A stretch of DNA of 64,000 bases from Blastomussa wellsi (lineage: Eukaryota > Cnidaria > Anthozoa > Scleractinia > Plerogyridae), in contig OX393567.1 in assembly GCA_947652115.1 (NCBI GenBank), forward strand, positions 18,547,063 to 18,611,062, read 5' to 3'. The notes beneath the pieces were generated by a model that worked only from the letters and a program-made list of their open reading frames with translations, did not search any database and was not told where the DNA came from. A program made the position numbers and the translations under genes. This document shows positions 24,401-32,189 of this stretch, in pieces. Position 1 is the stretch's first letter. Each line of letters begins with the position of its first letter.

Positions 24401-26218
24401 AGGAATAGACCTTTTTAACTACGTATGTAAATTGCCCATTTCAGATCATGTGATGCTCTCCCGAGAATTACTCCTTTGTCCATTTGTTTGAATTTGAAAG
24501 CAATAAGTCTCACGGGTATCATCATGTGATCTGAAATGGGGCAACATACAAACGAAGCTACAAAGGTCAAAAGGCTGATAAATAACATAATAAGTACCTT
24601 GTATTTGATATATGGAGATTGTTTTTTCAGTCTTCCAAGTAAAAAATCCAAAAGAGAGTTACAGCTACTTATTGATTCATAAGTTATACCTGATGTGTAT
24701 ATCAAGAAAAGTTTATAACAAAAGAATGTATTGCTCCATTCATAAAACTATTGATAAATCTTATCATCCTTGTCAACTCTGGGCACATTTTGTTGCTATA
24801 TTTCCAGGGGCAAATACAAATATCAGTCCACAAGTTTATGATATTTGATGGGCCAATCATATTAGACCAGAGGGATGGCAAACAATCTCGTCCCCAGAGC
24901 CCGCTTTTATTTTGGTTAGCACCAAGAACACAGACTCTGGCCAGGGCCAATTTTTGGTGAATGCGCATAGTGCATTGTTTTGATTCTCAGCCAATCAGAT
25001 TATGCGAAAAAGTTTTGACTTTAAACAGATTGGCCGGAAGTCCGTGAAATGTGGACTTCCAGGATCGGTCCTTGCCAGAGTTCTTGGTGCTGACCAAAAG
25101 AAAAGTGGGTTCTGGGGATGAGATTGGAAGGCAAATTTTAACTTTGAGAGACAGCAAGACTAGCATTTTTTCTGCAAGACCAAGACTTTTCGATTTTTTG
25201 GATTGTGAGACCAAGATTGAGACACCAAAATAGCTTTGGAACCAATCAAAAGATGGGACTGCGGGACCCGTAAAATTTCAATGAAGATTTGCCAAAACAC
25301 GGGACTTGTTCTCCAAACTGAAATATCCTTGATACTGGCAATTTGTATGCTCCTTTATGAAAGTTTATAGTATGGTGAAGAGAAGCTGATTCTAGTCTCT
25401 GAAAACAGAAATGCAGATGCAGCAAAATGAGCATACAAGTAAACAGGCACTTATTGCAACAGATGATACAGCGTTCTATACTCGTGCTATACTTCCGGGC
25501 TTGGTTACTATCCATCTCAGATGTCCGTGGACAAGGGCTTTTTTTCGGCCCGCTTCACGGACCGTTGGTTTTAGTCTGCAGTTCAAAAATTCTGGTCACG
25601 TGATAACATTTTTGCATTTTGATAAAAGATCTTCAACTGTACGGAGGACATCTTTCCTTCCTCTGGACTTTGACAAACGTGGGAAAGCGTGAGAAAGGCA
25701 GTTCACTTTTAGCGGCCGTGGGAACAACCAAAATGGCATGATGTGATCAGTGTTTTGAAAACCGCAGAGCCGCAAAAATGTTATCACGTGACCAGAATTT
25801 TTGAACTGCAGACTAAAACCAACGGTCCGTGAAGCGGGCCGAAAAAAAGCCTGGATAGTAGCTAGTGCAGTGTAGTTCAACTTTTAATTTACTACACCAC
25901 ATTCAAAACAGAAATTTTCAACTTAGGGAAAAGGATACTGTTGATTTCTTGATACAAGTAGCCGGAGGTTGGATTATCGTCGTCTGATGTCGCCTTCGTC
26001 AGCAGCGGAATCTGGAATTATTATAATTGCATTGGGAAGCTTTATACCAATTAGTTTGCAGGCTCAAATAAGAGACACGTTCACTGAAATTGCAAATATC
26101 GTCAAATAACAAATGGAGAGCAACATTTTTTCTCTTTTGCGCACAGTGATACCTTTTTCGCGAACGAAAACGTCTCTGAAACTTTCCCCATGGCGTTTGC
26201 TGCCATTTGACCCGCCAT
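6401..26218 (-). CDS. TEPSIN: Tepsin, AP-4 complex accessory subunit (17 exons)
   Basis: Tepsin binds the AP-4 adaptor at the trans-Golgi network and helps sort cargo. Exons, from start to stop: 26218-26153, 26011-25939, 24689-24598, 22642-22549, 21332-21265, 21025-20971, 20863-20801, 17611-17453, 15729-15676, 15570-15534, 15100-14966, 14325-14247, 12049-11915, 11035-10987, 9502-9450 (or 9459), 8447-8364, 7153-6401. All phases agree, giving 682 (or 679) residues; vertebrate Tepsin is about 525. Exons 1-6 form the ENTH-like domain (FAKKIPLLTKATSDDD, GDALNQRVRAAAS). Exons 11-14 match the second, VHS/ENTH-like domain (GGIRAVPSKEAL, KRCSTLN, EVQLKSLHVLEHLLKS). Exon 16 carries PLFSGMSL at about 424-430, matching the LFxGMxL signal for AP-4 beta. 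The C-terminus AFSFVQDEM matches the AP-4 epsilon signal. Intron 12 appears to be GC-AG. Exon 9 has a weak acceptor and is the least certain. The start is the first ATG in exon 1; a second ATG lies four codons on. Confidence 0.88.
7865..8229. repeat. Foldback MITE, 365 bp, in Tepsin intron 16
   Basis: Two arms of about 165 bases (GCCATTTTCTAAACGAGCAG at the left, its complement at the right) are inverted around a short loop near 8035-8060. The arms are similar over nearly their whole length, for instance AGCATCCAAAAATTAGTAAA and its partner. The open frame at 8130-8321 falls in one arm and is not a gene. Confidence 0.8.
8711..8785. mobile_element. Miniature hAT-like insertion with target duplication
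   Basis: A 64-base insertion with ends GGCCTGCGAACACAGACGG and CTGTGTTCGCAGGCT, inverted to each other, is flanked by direct copies of AATCGTGAC. An 8-9 base duplication is typical of hAT-type transposition. The element is almost all terminal repeat. Confidence 0.7.
9000..9345. repeat. Degenerate GTATTC/GAATAC-rich repeat
   Basis: The words GAATAC, GAATATT and GTATTC and their complements recur a dozen or so times within about 300 bases. This gives an irregular internal inverted structure in Tepsin intron 15. No element family is recognised. Confidence 0.35.
9636..9862. repeat. MITE with ACAGTCTTTCCCGTAAAACCG ends, copy 1
   Basis: The left end TTTACAGTCTTTCCCGTAAA is mirrored at the right by TTTACGGGAAAGACTGTAAA. 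The interior (CAGCAAAGTTCAGGACACGC, GCGGTTTAGTTTTCTCACAC) recurs at 63110-63515 in the opposite order, so the two copies are inverted relative to each other. Confidence 0.8.
9859..10299. repeat. Large foldback MITE abutting the previous element
   Basis: The arms TAAAGTGCACCT...TATTTTTTCGCTAAAATAAA and their complement span about 200 bases each, around a centre at 10060-10095 (CATGCATGATAACATGCATG). The left end overlaps the right end of the preceding MITE, so one inserted beside or into the other. Confidence 0.75.
10612..10915. repeat. Foldback relic with CTCGTCCCC ends
   Basis: The left arm ATTCTCGTCCCCTTGGCACG (about 10619) is complementary to the right arm around 10858-10905 (CGTGCCAAGG ... 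GGGGACGAGAATG). Similar GGGGACGAG ends occur at 24888-25125 and 45975-46100, so this looks like a family. Confidence 0.6.
11215..11370 (+). repeat. SINE copy 1 (5'-truncated)
   Basis: It carries the internal hallmarks shared by the copies at 12765, 14005, 21530 and 34015: TTCTTGGGCAAGACAC, AGCATCCCATCCA followed by a G-run, GTGGAAATACTTCTAG and TAATGGGCCACTAGACTT. The middle part is shortened. Confidence 0.65.
11388..11855. repeat. MITE with GGGGTGAATAGG ends, copy 1
   Basis: The left end GGGGGTGAATAGGGGTA is mirrored by CCTATTCACCCCCC at the right. The interior repeats the word AATCCGC many times. A second copy in the opposite orientation lies at 35103-35490 in NTHL1 intron 1. Confidence 0.75.
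12376..12534. repeat. Short MITE with ATATATCAAACACTCGAGAC ends
   Basis: Near-perfect inverted ends of about 45 bases each run from GTTATATATCAAACACTCGA to its complement, around a 60-base centre. Confidence 0.75.
12760..13005 (+). repeat. SINE copy 2
   Basis: Contains CACTGTGTTCTTGGGCAAGA, TCACAGTGCCTCTCTTCGCC, GGTGTATAAATGGGTACCGG, AACATCCAGGGGGGAGTAGT and AATGGGCCACAAGGCTTTT in the same order as the other copies. The tRNA-like head is weak. Confidence 0.7.
13075..13560. repeat. MITE family with CAATTATTCCATGAGCC ends, copy 1
   Basis: TTGGATATGAAGTGATAAAA and its complement form the arms of a hairpin at 13100-13185. The copy continues to a second hairpin (ACTCCGACTATTGGCTCATA and partner at 13450-13535). 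The copy at 29930-30222 matches both hairpins, but about 200 bases in between (13222-13430) are present only here. Confidence 0.7.
13995..14110 (-). repeat. SINE copy 3 (3' fragment)
   Basis: Minus-strand fragment with the AGTGGCCCATAC and GTACTCCCCCGTCCA landmarks of the family, lying in Tepsin intron 12. Confidence 0.5.
14506..14725 (-). pseudogene. Coding-like relic of unknown origin
   Basis: On the minus strand an open run ends at a stop near 14522. It reads in part HNDYALIRTKLASCLLDALW and then ACHAMCAYKTEPNLPVPEFH. The composition is protein-like and the frame lacks a start. It sits in Tepsin intron 11 but does not fit the Tepsin frame or family. Possibly an old transposon or host-gene fragment. 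Confidence 0.25.
15896..16158. repeat. MITE with TTAAAGGAGCTATGTCAC-type ends, copy 1
   Basis: The left end CTAAAGGAGCTATGTCACC is mirrored by GTGACGCAGCTCCTTTAA at the right. The interior shares TTTTTCTTCCTTACAAAACT and related words with the copy at 20508-20794. Confidence 0.6.
16315..16437 (+). pseudogene. Exon-like fragment resembling the end of a death domain
   Basis: On the plus strand, opposite Tepsin and inside one of its introns, a stretch preceded by GTGGTCAG (acceptor-like) and followed by GAGAG|GTAAAT (donor-like) encodes REAMIHRWHNFSPNAQTYE and then LIAKLGDKIMKVEIER. The pattern W, A, LI..L, I..V is like the last two helices of animal death domains. No partner exons were found, so it may be a stranded exon copy. 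Confidence 0.3.
17985..18240 (+). mobile_element. LINE C-terminal fragment
   Basis: Plus-strand frames encode SYNTRYGSKDNLYKMYFRTN followed in another frame by NLWQNLPSDFKTLNTFYKK, the usual end of non-LTR retrotransposon reverse transcriptases (YNTR, then LWN.LP). The matching LINE 3' tail resumes at about 19043 after a foldback insertion. Confidence 0.65.
18385..19042. repeat. Foldback DNA element splitting a LINE
   Basis: The left end GTGTGACCACCCAACAAACG is inverted relative to TTTGTTGGGTGGCCACACTA at the right. Inner words such as GCAATAGACC(A)TATTCACGAT and ATCGTGAATAAGGTCTATTGC are also inverted. One similar end occurs alone at 28645-28715. Confidence 0.7.
19043..19440 (+). mobile_element. 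LINE 3' end with (GAT)n tail
   Basis: Contains CAATTTTTACTTGCGGTACT, a conserved hairpin (ACCCGCCTCAATTAGC ... GCGGGTTGTAC), and a GATGATGAT tail near 19415-19435. The same 3' end occurs on the minus strand at 57245-57960, so the family is repeated in the window. Confidence 0.65.
20508..20794. repeat. MITE with TTAAAGGGGCT-type ends, copy 2
   Basis: The ends CTTAAAGGGCTTTGTCATGG and AACTGAGCCCCTTTAATA are roughly inverted. A CATTTTGAAA..TTTAGCC unit is repeated inside. It lies only a few bases from the donor of Tepsin exon 7 (20801). Confidence 0.6.
21527..21772 (-). repeat. SINE copy 4 (near full length)
   Basis: On the minus strand it begins GGGAGGTGCGGTGGCCTAAT with the A-box-like TGGCCTAATGGTTAGTG, then shows the GTGCATAAATGGGTACTGG and GGCAGTAGAAATACTC landmarks, and ends with the GTGGCCCAT-complement tail. 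This copy shows the tRNA-like head that most others lack. Confidence 0.7.
22140..22475 (-). repeat. tRNA-derived SINE-like sequence
   Basis: On the minus strand TTAGCTCAGTTGGGTAGACT (about 22430-22450) is a good tRNA A box, and GGTCGAGGGTTCGAGTCCCC (about 22193-22215) a good B box. They are about 240 bases apart, too far for one tRNA, so two SINE heads or a composite is likely. The sequence in between is not tRNA-like. Confidence 0.5.
24416..24563. repeat. Short MITE in Tepsin intron 3
   Basis: TATGTAAATTGCCCATTTCAG with ATCATGTGATG at the left is mirrored by CATCATGTGATCTGAAATGG and GCAACATACAAACG at the right, about 145 bases in all. Confidence 0.75.
24886..25128. repeat. Foldback MITE with ATCTCGTCCCCAGA ends
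   Basis: The arms CAATCTCGTCCCCAGAGCCC and GGGTTCTGGGGATGAGATTG are inverted, as are the inner words TTAGCACCAAGAACACAGAC and CTTGGTGCTGACC. Confidence 0.7.
25505..25862. repeat. Foldback MITE with TTTTTTTCGGCCCGCTTCAC arms
   Basis: Two arms of about 85 bases (25538-25620 and 25772-25853) are near-perfect complements. They read CGGACCGTTGGTTTTAGTCT, then AGTTCAAAAATTCTGGTCAC. The ACTATCCA word also appears inverted at both outer ends. Confidence 0.8.
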
Positions 26219-26380
26219 CTTGAAGGCAAACTTCGGCTCCCGCGAGAATGCGGTTTTCACCAGTGCGGAAAAATCGTCGTGTAACAACAACATATACTCG
26301 GAAACGAGGCACTCAAAGCAGCATAAACAAAGAACTGCTCAGAGTAAATTCTTTGCCGCATGTTGTAGATTGGCGAATTT
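26219..26380. promoter_or_regulatory. Probable bidirectional promoter, Tepsin / HAD phosphatase
   Basis: The start codons of two divergent genes are only 162 bases apart, with no repeat between them. The stretch contains TTTTCACCAGTGCGG and several CG dinucleotides but no clear TATA box. That is usual for shared housekeeping promoters. Confidence 0.6.
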
Positions 26381-28267
26381 ATGGTTAGATTTCCGCAGTT
26401 TTACGGAATTTACAGACTAGGAAGTCTTTTTGCCATCATTCTAACAGCTCTTGGTGGTAAAGGTAAGCGGTATTGTTTCCGATTAATGGGAAGCTGATTA
26501 CATAACTAGACATAATTATTTGGGTTCTGGCCCGGCTGAGATCGGAAAGCCAGTTTGTACTTTTTACATCTTTGTAATGTACAGTTAGACAACTCGTGAA
26601 ACAAAGCAAGGCTCTTTCAATTCTTTAAAAAGTATGAGATGCCACCAGCAAAACACCCTCTTTCAATTGTATGGTTGAAAGTGTCGAACGTCTTCTCGCT
26701 CTAAATTCTCCGAGGCGCCCGTCTGACACTTCAGACTAAATTGAGCACGGATCTGGCCGAGCAATTCTTTGGATGGTAATGTAGTCAATTCCAAAAGCGT
26801 CCATCCAACCCTCCCCCCAGGCATTTGACTTCTTTGAAAAATTGTGGTTGAATTCCTTGTTTCGTTGGCAGCATACATACAAATGCCCTGCCAGTTAAAT
26901 AGTGCTTCACAGAGAATGAAATTCCCCATCCTTTCGGATTTTAAAGACAAAAGGATAGATAATATTTACAACAAAACGAAGAAAATGCCAATTGATATGT
27001 ACTTTTGTTCCATGTAAATTGAAAACGCTCCAAGGAGCCCAAAGGTTAAAACCATGAGATCCAGGGTGCTTATATGAAAAAAGTACGTTTATCTGGTCGC
27101 CCAAAGGCAAAATTTAGTTGCCTGAGGCAAATTCTGCATTATACAGAGCTAACCTCGAGTCAAATGCCTGGGGTACAGTATGTCCATGGGGTTGGGTGGG
27201 TGCTTTTTGGAATTGACTGATACATAATTGTTAAGTTGCAGGGTCCATGATTACAGCACCATGCTACCTCCCTCTGTTATTAAAAAACATGTTTATAAAT
27301 TACTCTTTTTTAAGCAGCAACTGTGATGGATACTGGTCTAGCATCATCAGTGTCAACATCATGTGAAGCAGATTGGGTGGGCCTGAAACTCAGTGTGTTT
27401 GCCTTTGATTTTGATGGCACCTGTACTCAAAAGGACACAACAAGTCTCCTCTACAGGGCAACAGAAAAATACCGCACCTCCACGCAAGCTGAAATGAAAA
27501 CTATTGATGAACACTGGAGTGAATTGGGTAAGAAGTACTGGATGGGTCATAAGCAGGTTGTAGCCAAGTCACTCTCTGTTCTCACAGATCCCAGTTTATC
27601 TACATTTGATGAGAAAGGATTGAGATCATTTCTACAAGAGGTGTACAACTACGACATGGCAATGACAAAGGAAGTTGAGGCAAGTAACATTCTCAAAGGA
27701 ATTTCTAAAGAAGCCGTCAAAGAAGTCGCAAAGGAAGTCAAGCTTAGTCCTGGGTGTCTGAATGTTCTCAACCACATGAACTTGCCACTGCACTTGATAT
27801 CAGTCAATTGGTGTCAAGACTTGATCCACGCAAATATTGGCCACCTCAGACATTTAAATATCTTTGCAAATAGTCTTCCACTTGAGGGAGAATTATCGTC
27901 AGGTAATTTAGGCAAGAAAGTAACAAGTGCCTTTGACAAGGAAATTATATTCCAGGGCTTGCTTCACAACAAAGCTGTGGACAGTTCCGAGGGCCTTTCA
28001 GTTTTTGTTGGTGATTCAATTGGTGACATCCTGGCGTTATTGAAGTCAGATGTTGGAATTGTGATTGGGAAAAGTCATACATTGAGAAAAGTAGCAAAGT
28101 CATTTGGAATCAAGCTTCTACACTTGCAAGAAATACAAAAGATGACAAGAAATGGTTGCCAGGAACAAACAATTCCTAAACAAAAAGGTGTGCTGTTTGA
28201 GGCACCCTCATGGAATGAAATTGGATTTACTTTGTTTGGAAAAAGTTACACTCCTAATAAATTCTAG
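26381..28267 (+). CDS. HAD-family phosphatase, TH2 (thiamine monophosphate phosphatase)-like
   Basis: Two exons, 26381-26462 and 27318-28267, join in phase 1 to give 343 residues. The first 27 residues (basic, then LFAIILTALGG) look like a signal or organelle-targeting peptide. HAD motif I is DFDGTCT, with Asp58 as nucleophile and Asp60 as acid/base. Motif II is the Ser in HLISVNWCQD (about 189). A Lys near 235 (AFDKEIIF) may be motif III, and motif IV is VGDSIGDILALL (Asp260, Asp264). The pattern LLKSDVGIVIG..LR.V....G closely follows the C-terminal half of plant TH2, which dephosphorylates thiamine monophosphate; here there is no TENA domain. The substrate is therefore inferred. It lies head-to-head with Tepsin. 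If exon 1 is wrong, translation could start at 27326. Confidence 0.8.
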
Positions 28268-28639
28268 TCAGAACAGAAAATATATTTTACTGAAAAGAAA
28301 ATATACCTAGTTGTCAATTTGAAAAAGTGATTTATAGATCAGAATATTCTTGGTTTTGGTCTTGTCTAGAACAACAAATAAGTTTTGCTGCATACTAGTT
28401 GCATCAGAAGCCTGTTTCAACATTTGATTTATGTTAGGATAACTTTGTCTCCAAAATGTTCTTTTCACAAAAGAAACAAGGTTCAAAATGGCATCTGTTT
28501 AAACGCAGAAAAAAGAAATGAAACGAAACCTCCAGTTAGCCTGTTTTCAGTTAGCTCTCAACAATGTTAGAGGGATTTCCTTTTTGAATGATTTTGCTTG
28601 TACATGCTGTTTAAAATATTGTATGGATTTTATTACTAC

Positions 28640-28720
28640 TTACAGTGCGACACACCTTAGTTTGGCCACCCAACAAACTTTTTTGACAAGTTATAATTAG
28701 CCAATCAGAGCATGTCATGC
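28640..28720. repeat. Single end of the GGCCACCCAACAAAC foldback family
   Basis: GTGCGACACACCTTAGTTTG and GCCACCCAACAAACTTTTTT, followed by AGCCAATCAGAG, match the ends of the element at 18385-19042. The other end is not seen nearby. Confidence 0.5.
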
Positions 28721-29282
28721 TGTAATTGGAAATATAGTCTTAAATGAAAATGTTTAAAAAAATCAGATACAAATATTTTCCATCCAGGCCACAGCTGGTT
28801 GTGCATTTCCAGATAGCCCCTTAACATTGCACAAGGGGCAACAGGTGATGTGAAAATTATCCAAAATGAACTGGCAAAACGGGAATTCAAAAACCAAAGC
28901 AGCTGGTATCAATTTTCAAGTGTAAAATATCTCTCTTGTTTTACCCGGTATACAGAATATTTCCAATTACCGGTATTTATTATCAACTACAACTTGTTCA
29001 AGTGATAAAGATTTCCCTTTATTTGGGTGGTAAGTTAGTCAGGTTTTTGAATGAGGTTAAGTAAATTATTTATGTCAGATGAAGTCTGAATGAGGTAAAA
29101 ACATTAATATTATGGCTTGTGCAAATAGAAAAGTGTTACTGGGATTGAGTTATGAATCACGTGTACAATAGCTTATATGATAACCAAATCAATGTGCGTG
29201 CTATGATTGGTCAATCAGCTATGGTTTATTGTGCCAGTAAATTCATGGAATAATCACACATTTTCTGAATTATTATATAAAA

Positions 29283-29478
29283 GCAATAGACCACAAGTTA
29301 CTAAGGTTTATAGGCTGATAAACCACTTGGGATGTTGGTAGAACACTCAAAGAATTTGTAAATCACTCGCCTGCTGCTTGTGATTTAAAAATTCTTCTCG
29401 TCTTCTACCAACATCCCGCATGGTTTATCAGCCTATAAACCATACTAATTTGTGTAATGAGCATCATCATAATAACTT
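29283..29478. repeat. MITE with GCAATAGACCACAAGTTACT ends
   Basis: AGGTTTATAGGCTGATAAAC and GGGATGTTGGTAGAAC on the left are mirrored by GTTCT-like ACCAACATCCCGC and GTTTATCAGCCTATAAACC on the right. A truncated left end recurs at 45793-45885. Confidence 0.75.
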
Positions 29479-29929
29479 ATAGACTACACTAATCCAAACT
29501 AGAAGGGTTAATAATATTATAATGTCAAGTGTGAAGCTGGACTTACAAAATAAACTTGCCTTTCTATTTATTGTTTTGTGGTCATTGTATAACTTGCATT
29601 ATAATCCATCAAATATTTTTTTGTGCGTGCGATTGGTCCAAGCACGTCACGATGCTGGTAAAACTGGGGAATATCCGAGAATATGCCCCAAGCGATATTC
29701 CCCAGGTTTCAAATTTTGAGATTTGTTTGCACATTTTGTTTTCATCTTGAGTAACGTGTTTGATTGAATAGAGCTGAACATGAAAATATTTTGAACTCCC
29801 ACAGAAAAGTTTAGGTGTTGAATAGTTTTCAGAAAAAAGTCTCCAAAATTGGGCAGCTTAAATGAAAAATATTTGAAGAATAATACACACAATAGCGTCC
29901 ATTTGGCATGGAAATATGCTCTGATATAT

Positions 29930-30222
29930 AACAATTATTCCATGAGCCTGCGTTGGATATGAAGTGATAAAATAACCAACGAGCGCGTATTGGTTATAAT
30001 CACTTCATATCCAACAAGGGCGAATGGAATAACTGTTTTAGTAAATTCTCAAACCGGGTTTTGCCGCCGATTTTTATTTCCACAATTTTACAAAGCGTAA
30101 AATAAAAACGTGGCGCACTATTTTCCATATGACGTAAAACTCCGACTATTGGCTCATAGTCGGAGTTTTTTAGCCAATCAAAAAGCTAGAAATGCAATAG
30201 TCGGAGCTGAGAATATACTAAT
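29930..30222. repeat. MITE family with CAATTATTCCATGAGCC ends, copy 2
   Basis: It holds the two hairpins described for 13075-13560 (GGATATGAAGTGATAAAATA and ACTCCGACTATTGGCTCATA with their partners) but lacks the 200 bases between them. Confidence 0.7.
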
Positions 30223-30238
30223 TGTCTTTAGACATTAT

Positions 30239-30272
<34 letters not shown>

Positions 30273-31624
30273 TGCTCTCAGAAAACTGTTAACGTCTTGG
30301 AACAAATATTGTCCACAGACAAATATCGAAGCATATTTCCAACCCAAATGGGGGCTATTTTTTATACATTGTACATAGCATGAAATAAATCATAAGTGAA
30401 AAGTGGTCTTTTATGATCATGTTGTTACTTTGTCACCAGCTGGCATGATTTAATAAAGAAATAAAGAACATGCCCAGCAGCATTGTCAATTTATATAAGC
30501 ACACAAGAATTTTTAGGAAAGTGCTTCTTATACTTCTTGAGTGTATAATTAAAATTCCCAAGTGTATATACAACTCAGCAATTAACAAGTATAAGTTCTT
30601 TATATGTTTTTCTTTCATGTAATGCCAAAGAAATTCCCTGCTCTCTAACTTGTGACATAAGCCACAGGCATTGTAACTTGATGGAGCGTACGCATGATGT
30701 GTTGGCAACATGCTTTTAGAGCTATACTGAAACTGAACTGAGAGGTCATAGCGTGCACTATTCCAATATACATTGCATCAGTATCAGATTTTGGACCTAC
30801 AACTGCCTTTGGGACAGACCATTATTTTTTGAAGGGGTTGGGCATTTTTTTCTGTGCAATAATTTTTTTCCCATCAGATTGTGCAGTATTCCCCCCCCCC
30901 CATTTCTTCGTATGTTTCTTTTGCATGATTTGCTTTGCAATATATTTTTTGACGCACTTTGTTTTGCAAGAAATTTTGCACTAATTGCTTAACTCCCTCA
31001 AAAAAAAAGTAATGGTCTGTCCCTTAGCCTTGATATCAGTGGTAGTCTCCTTGGCAGTTGTTGTTTGGGCTTGTCACACAATCCACCCTCCACCAGGGAA
31101 CAAAGCATGACAAGCCTAAGCAATGGCTGCAAAGGAGACTAGATCAAAAAAAAGTTGTGCTGGGGAAAATTCTGCCTGTGTCCTGGTTGACAAAATAAAT
31201 TATCAGGGGCCTAAGGACAATATACGCATGTGCACAATTGGCAATCTAAAAAAATTAAAATATATTTATAGATTTATTGGTGAAAAGAGAACCATTACTC
31301 ATGCCAAAGGTTGTCATATAAACAACTAACTTACTGAAGTTATATTAGTGTTTTTTCATGCTTTGATTTATGAAACTTCCCCCTAGAAAACATGGGAAAT
31401 GGTATTTCCGAGGCCCTAAAAATAACACTTTTCTGGGGGAGTATGCCCACAGACTCCCCCTAATGGCTCGCCCCTTTAGCGCTTGATTACCTTCTCCTTC
31501 TGTGTGTGCCTAGACAGAAAAACCACGCTACACCCCTGATTATGTATCTCCAAAGCTCAAATACACAAAAAACAGCCAGTTGAATGCTAGGCTAGGTTCC
31601 ACTTTAGTACTTTAACAAAGGCAG

Positions 31625-31755
31625 GGACAAAAGTCAGATCAGATCAACTCGGATCACTGATTTGAATGAGAACAGCAGCTATTGTTATATGCCTCATTGT
31701 TAGCTGCTATTCTTATTCAAATCAGTGATCCGATTTTTGTACCTGCCTCTTTAGC
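31625..31755. repeat. Short foldback MITE
   Basis: CGGATCACTGATTTGAATGA and GAACAGCAGCTA are mirrored by TAGCTGCTATTCTTATTCAA and ATCAGTGATCCG. The outer ends GGCAGGGACAAAA and TTTTTGTACCTGCC are also inverted. Confidence 0.75.
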
Positions 31756-31894
31756 AAGCTATTCACAGTGGGGGCTGATATATGGAGTACCCATGGAGGG
31801 GTTTAAAAGCAGCATACAAACTTGTTCAGAAAAGACAGCTGACAAGAAACAATTTTAAGATATACTGTTAGAATTCCTTTCTGATCAAACGTTT

Positions 31895-31995
31895 TGATCT
31901 GTATAATTTGGTTTTATCAACTGGGTTGATAATGTGAATTGGCCACCGTAAAGAGATTCGAGAGCTGACGTTTCGAGCATTAGCCCTTCGTCTGT
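31895..31995 (-). repeat. Retroelement terminus repeat, copy 2
   Basis: It is almost identical to 2520-2610, differing at a few bases. The minus strand reads GACGAAGGGCTAATGCTCGA then AACGTCAGC. Confidence 0.55.
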
Positions 31996-32189
31996 ACACT
32001 ACTTGATTCGCTGTCTACTCTATTTGAAAGACAATGTTTTGTAAGAAAGCTGGTAAGTTGATACCCCGGGACTCGGAACGGAAATATGTTTTCCCCAGCA
32101 ATCTCTCTAACCATTAGGGCTTAGTGCGAGGCTAACGCTTACAATCAGCATTTTATGGTATATCCTGTCACGGCAGTTGTTTCATTATG

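Larger units (their letters stand above)
28268..32189. other. Repeat-filled interval between the HAD gene and NTHL1
   Basis: No host gene was recognised. Contents listed separately are foldback elements at 29283, 29930 and 31625 and the retroelement repeat at 31895. A C-run lies at 30892-30902. The short open frames have no family features. Confidence 0.5.

Noticed and set aside
25411..25880. Overlapping frames on both strands with the same peptide stretch
   Set aside because: The identical peptide comes from the two inverted arms of one MITE, not from duplicated genes.
26663..26950. Minus-strand frame of 95 codons between HAD exons
   Set aside because: It lies in the HAD gene intron, lacks family features, and has no splice support.
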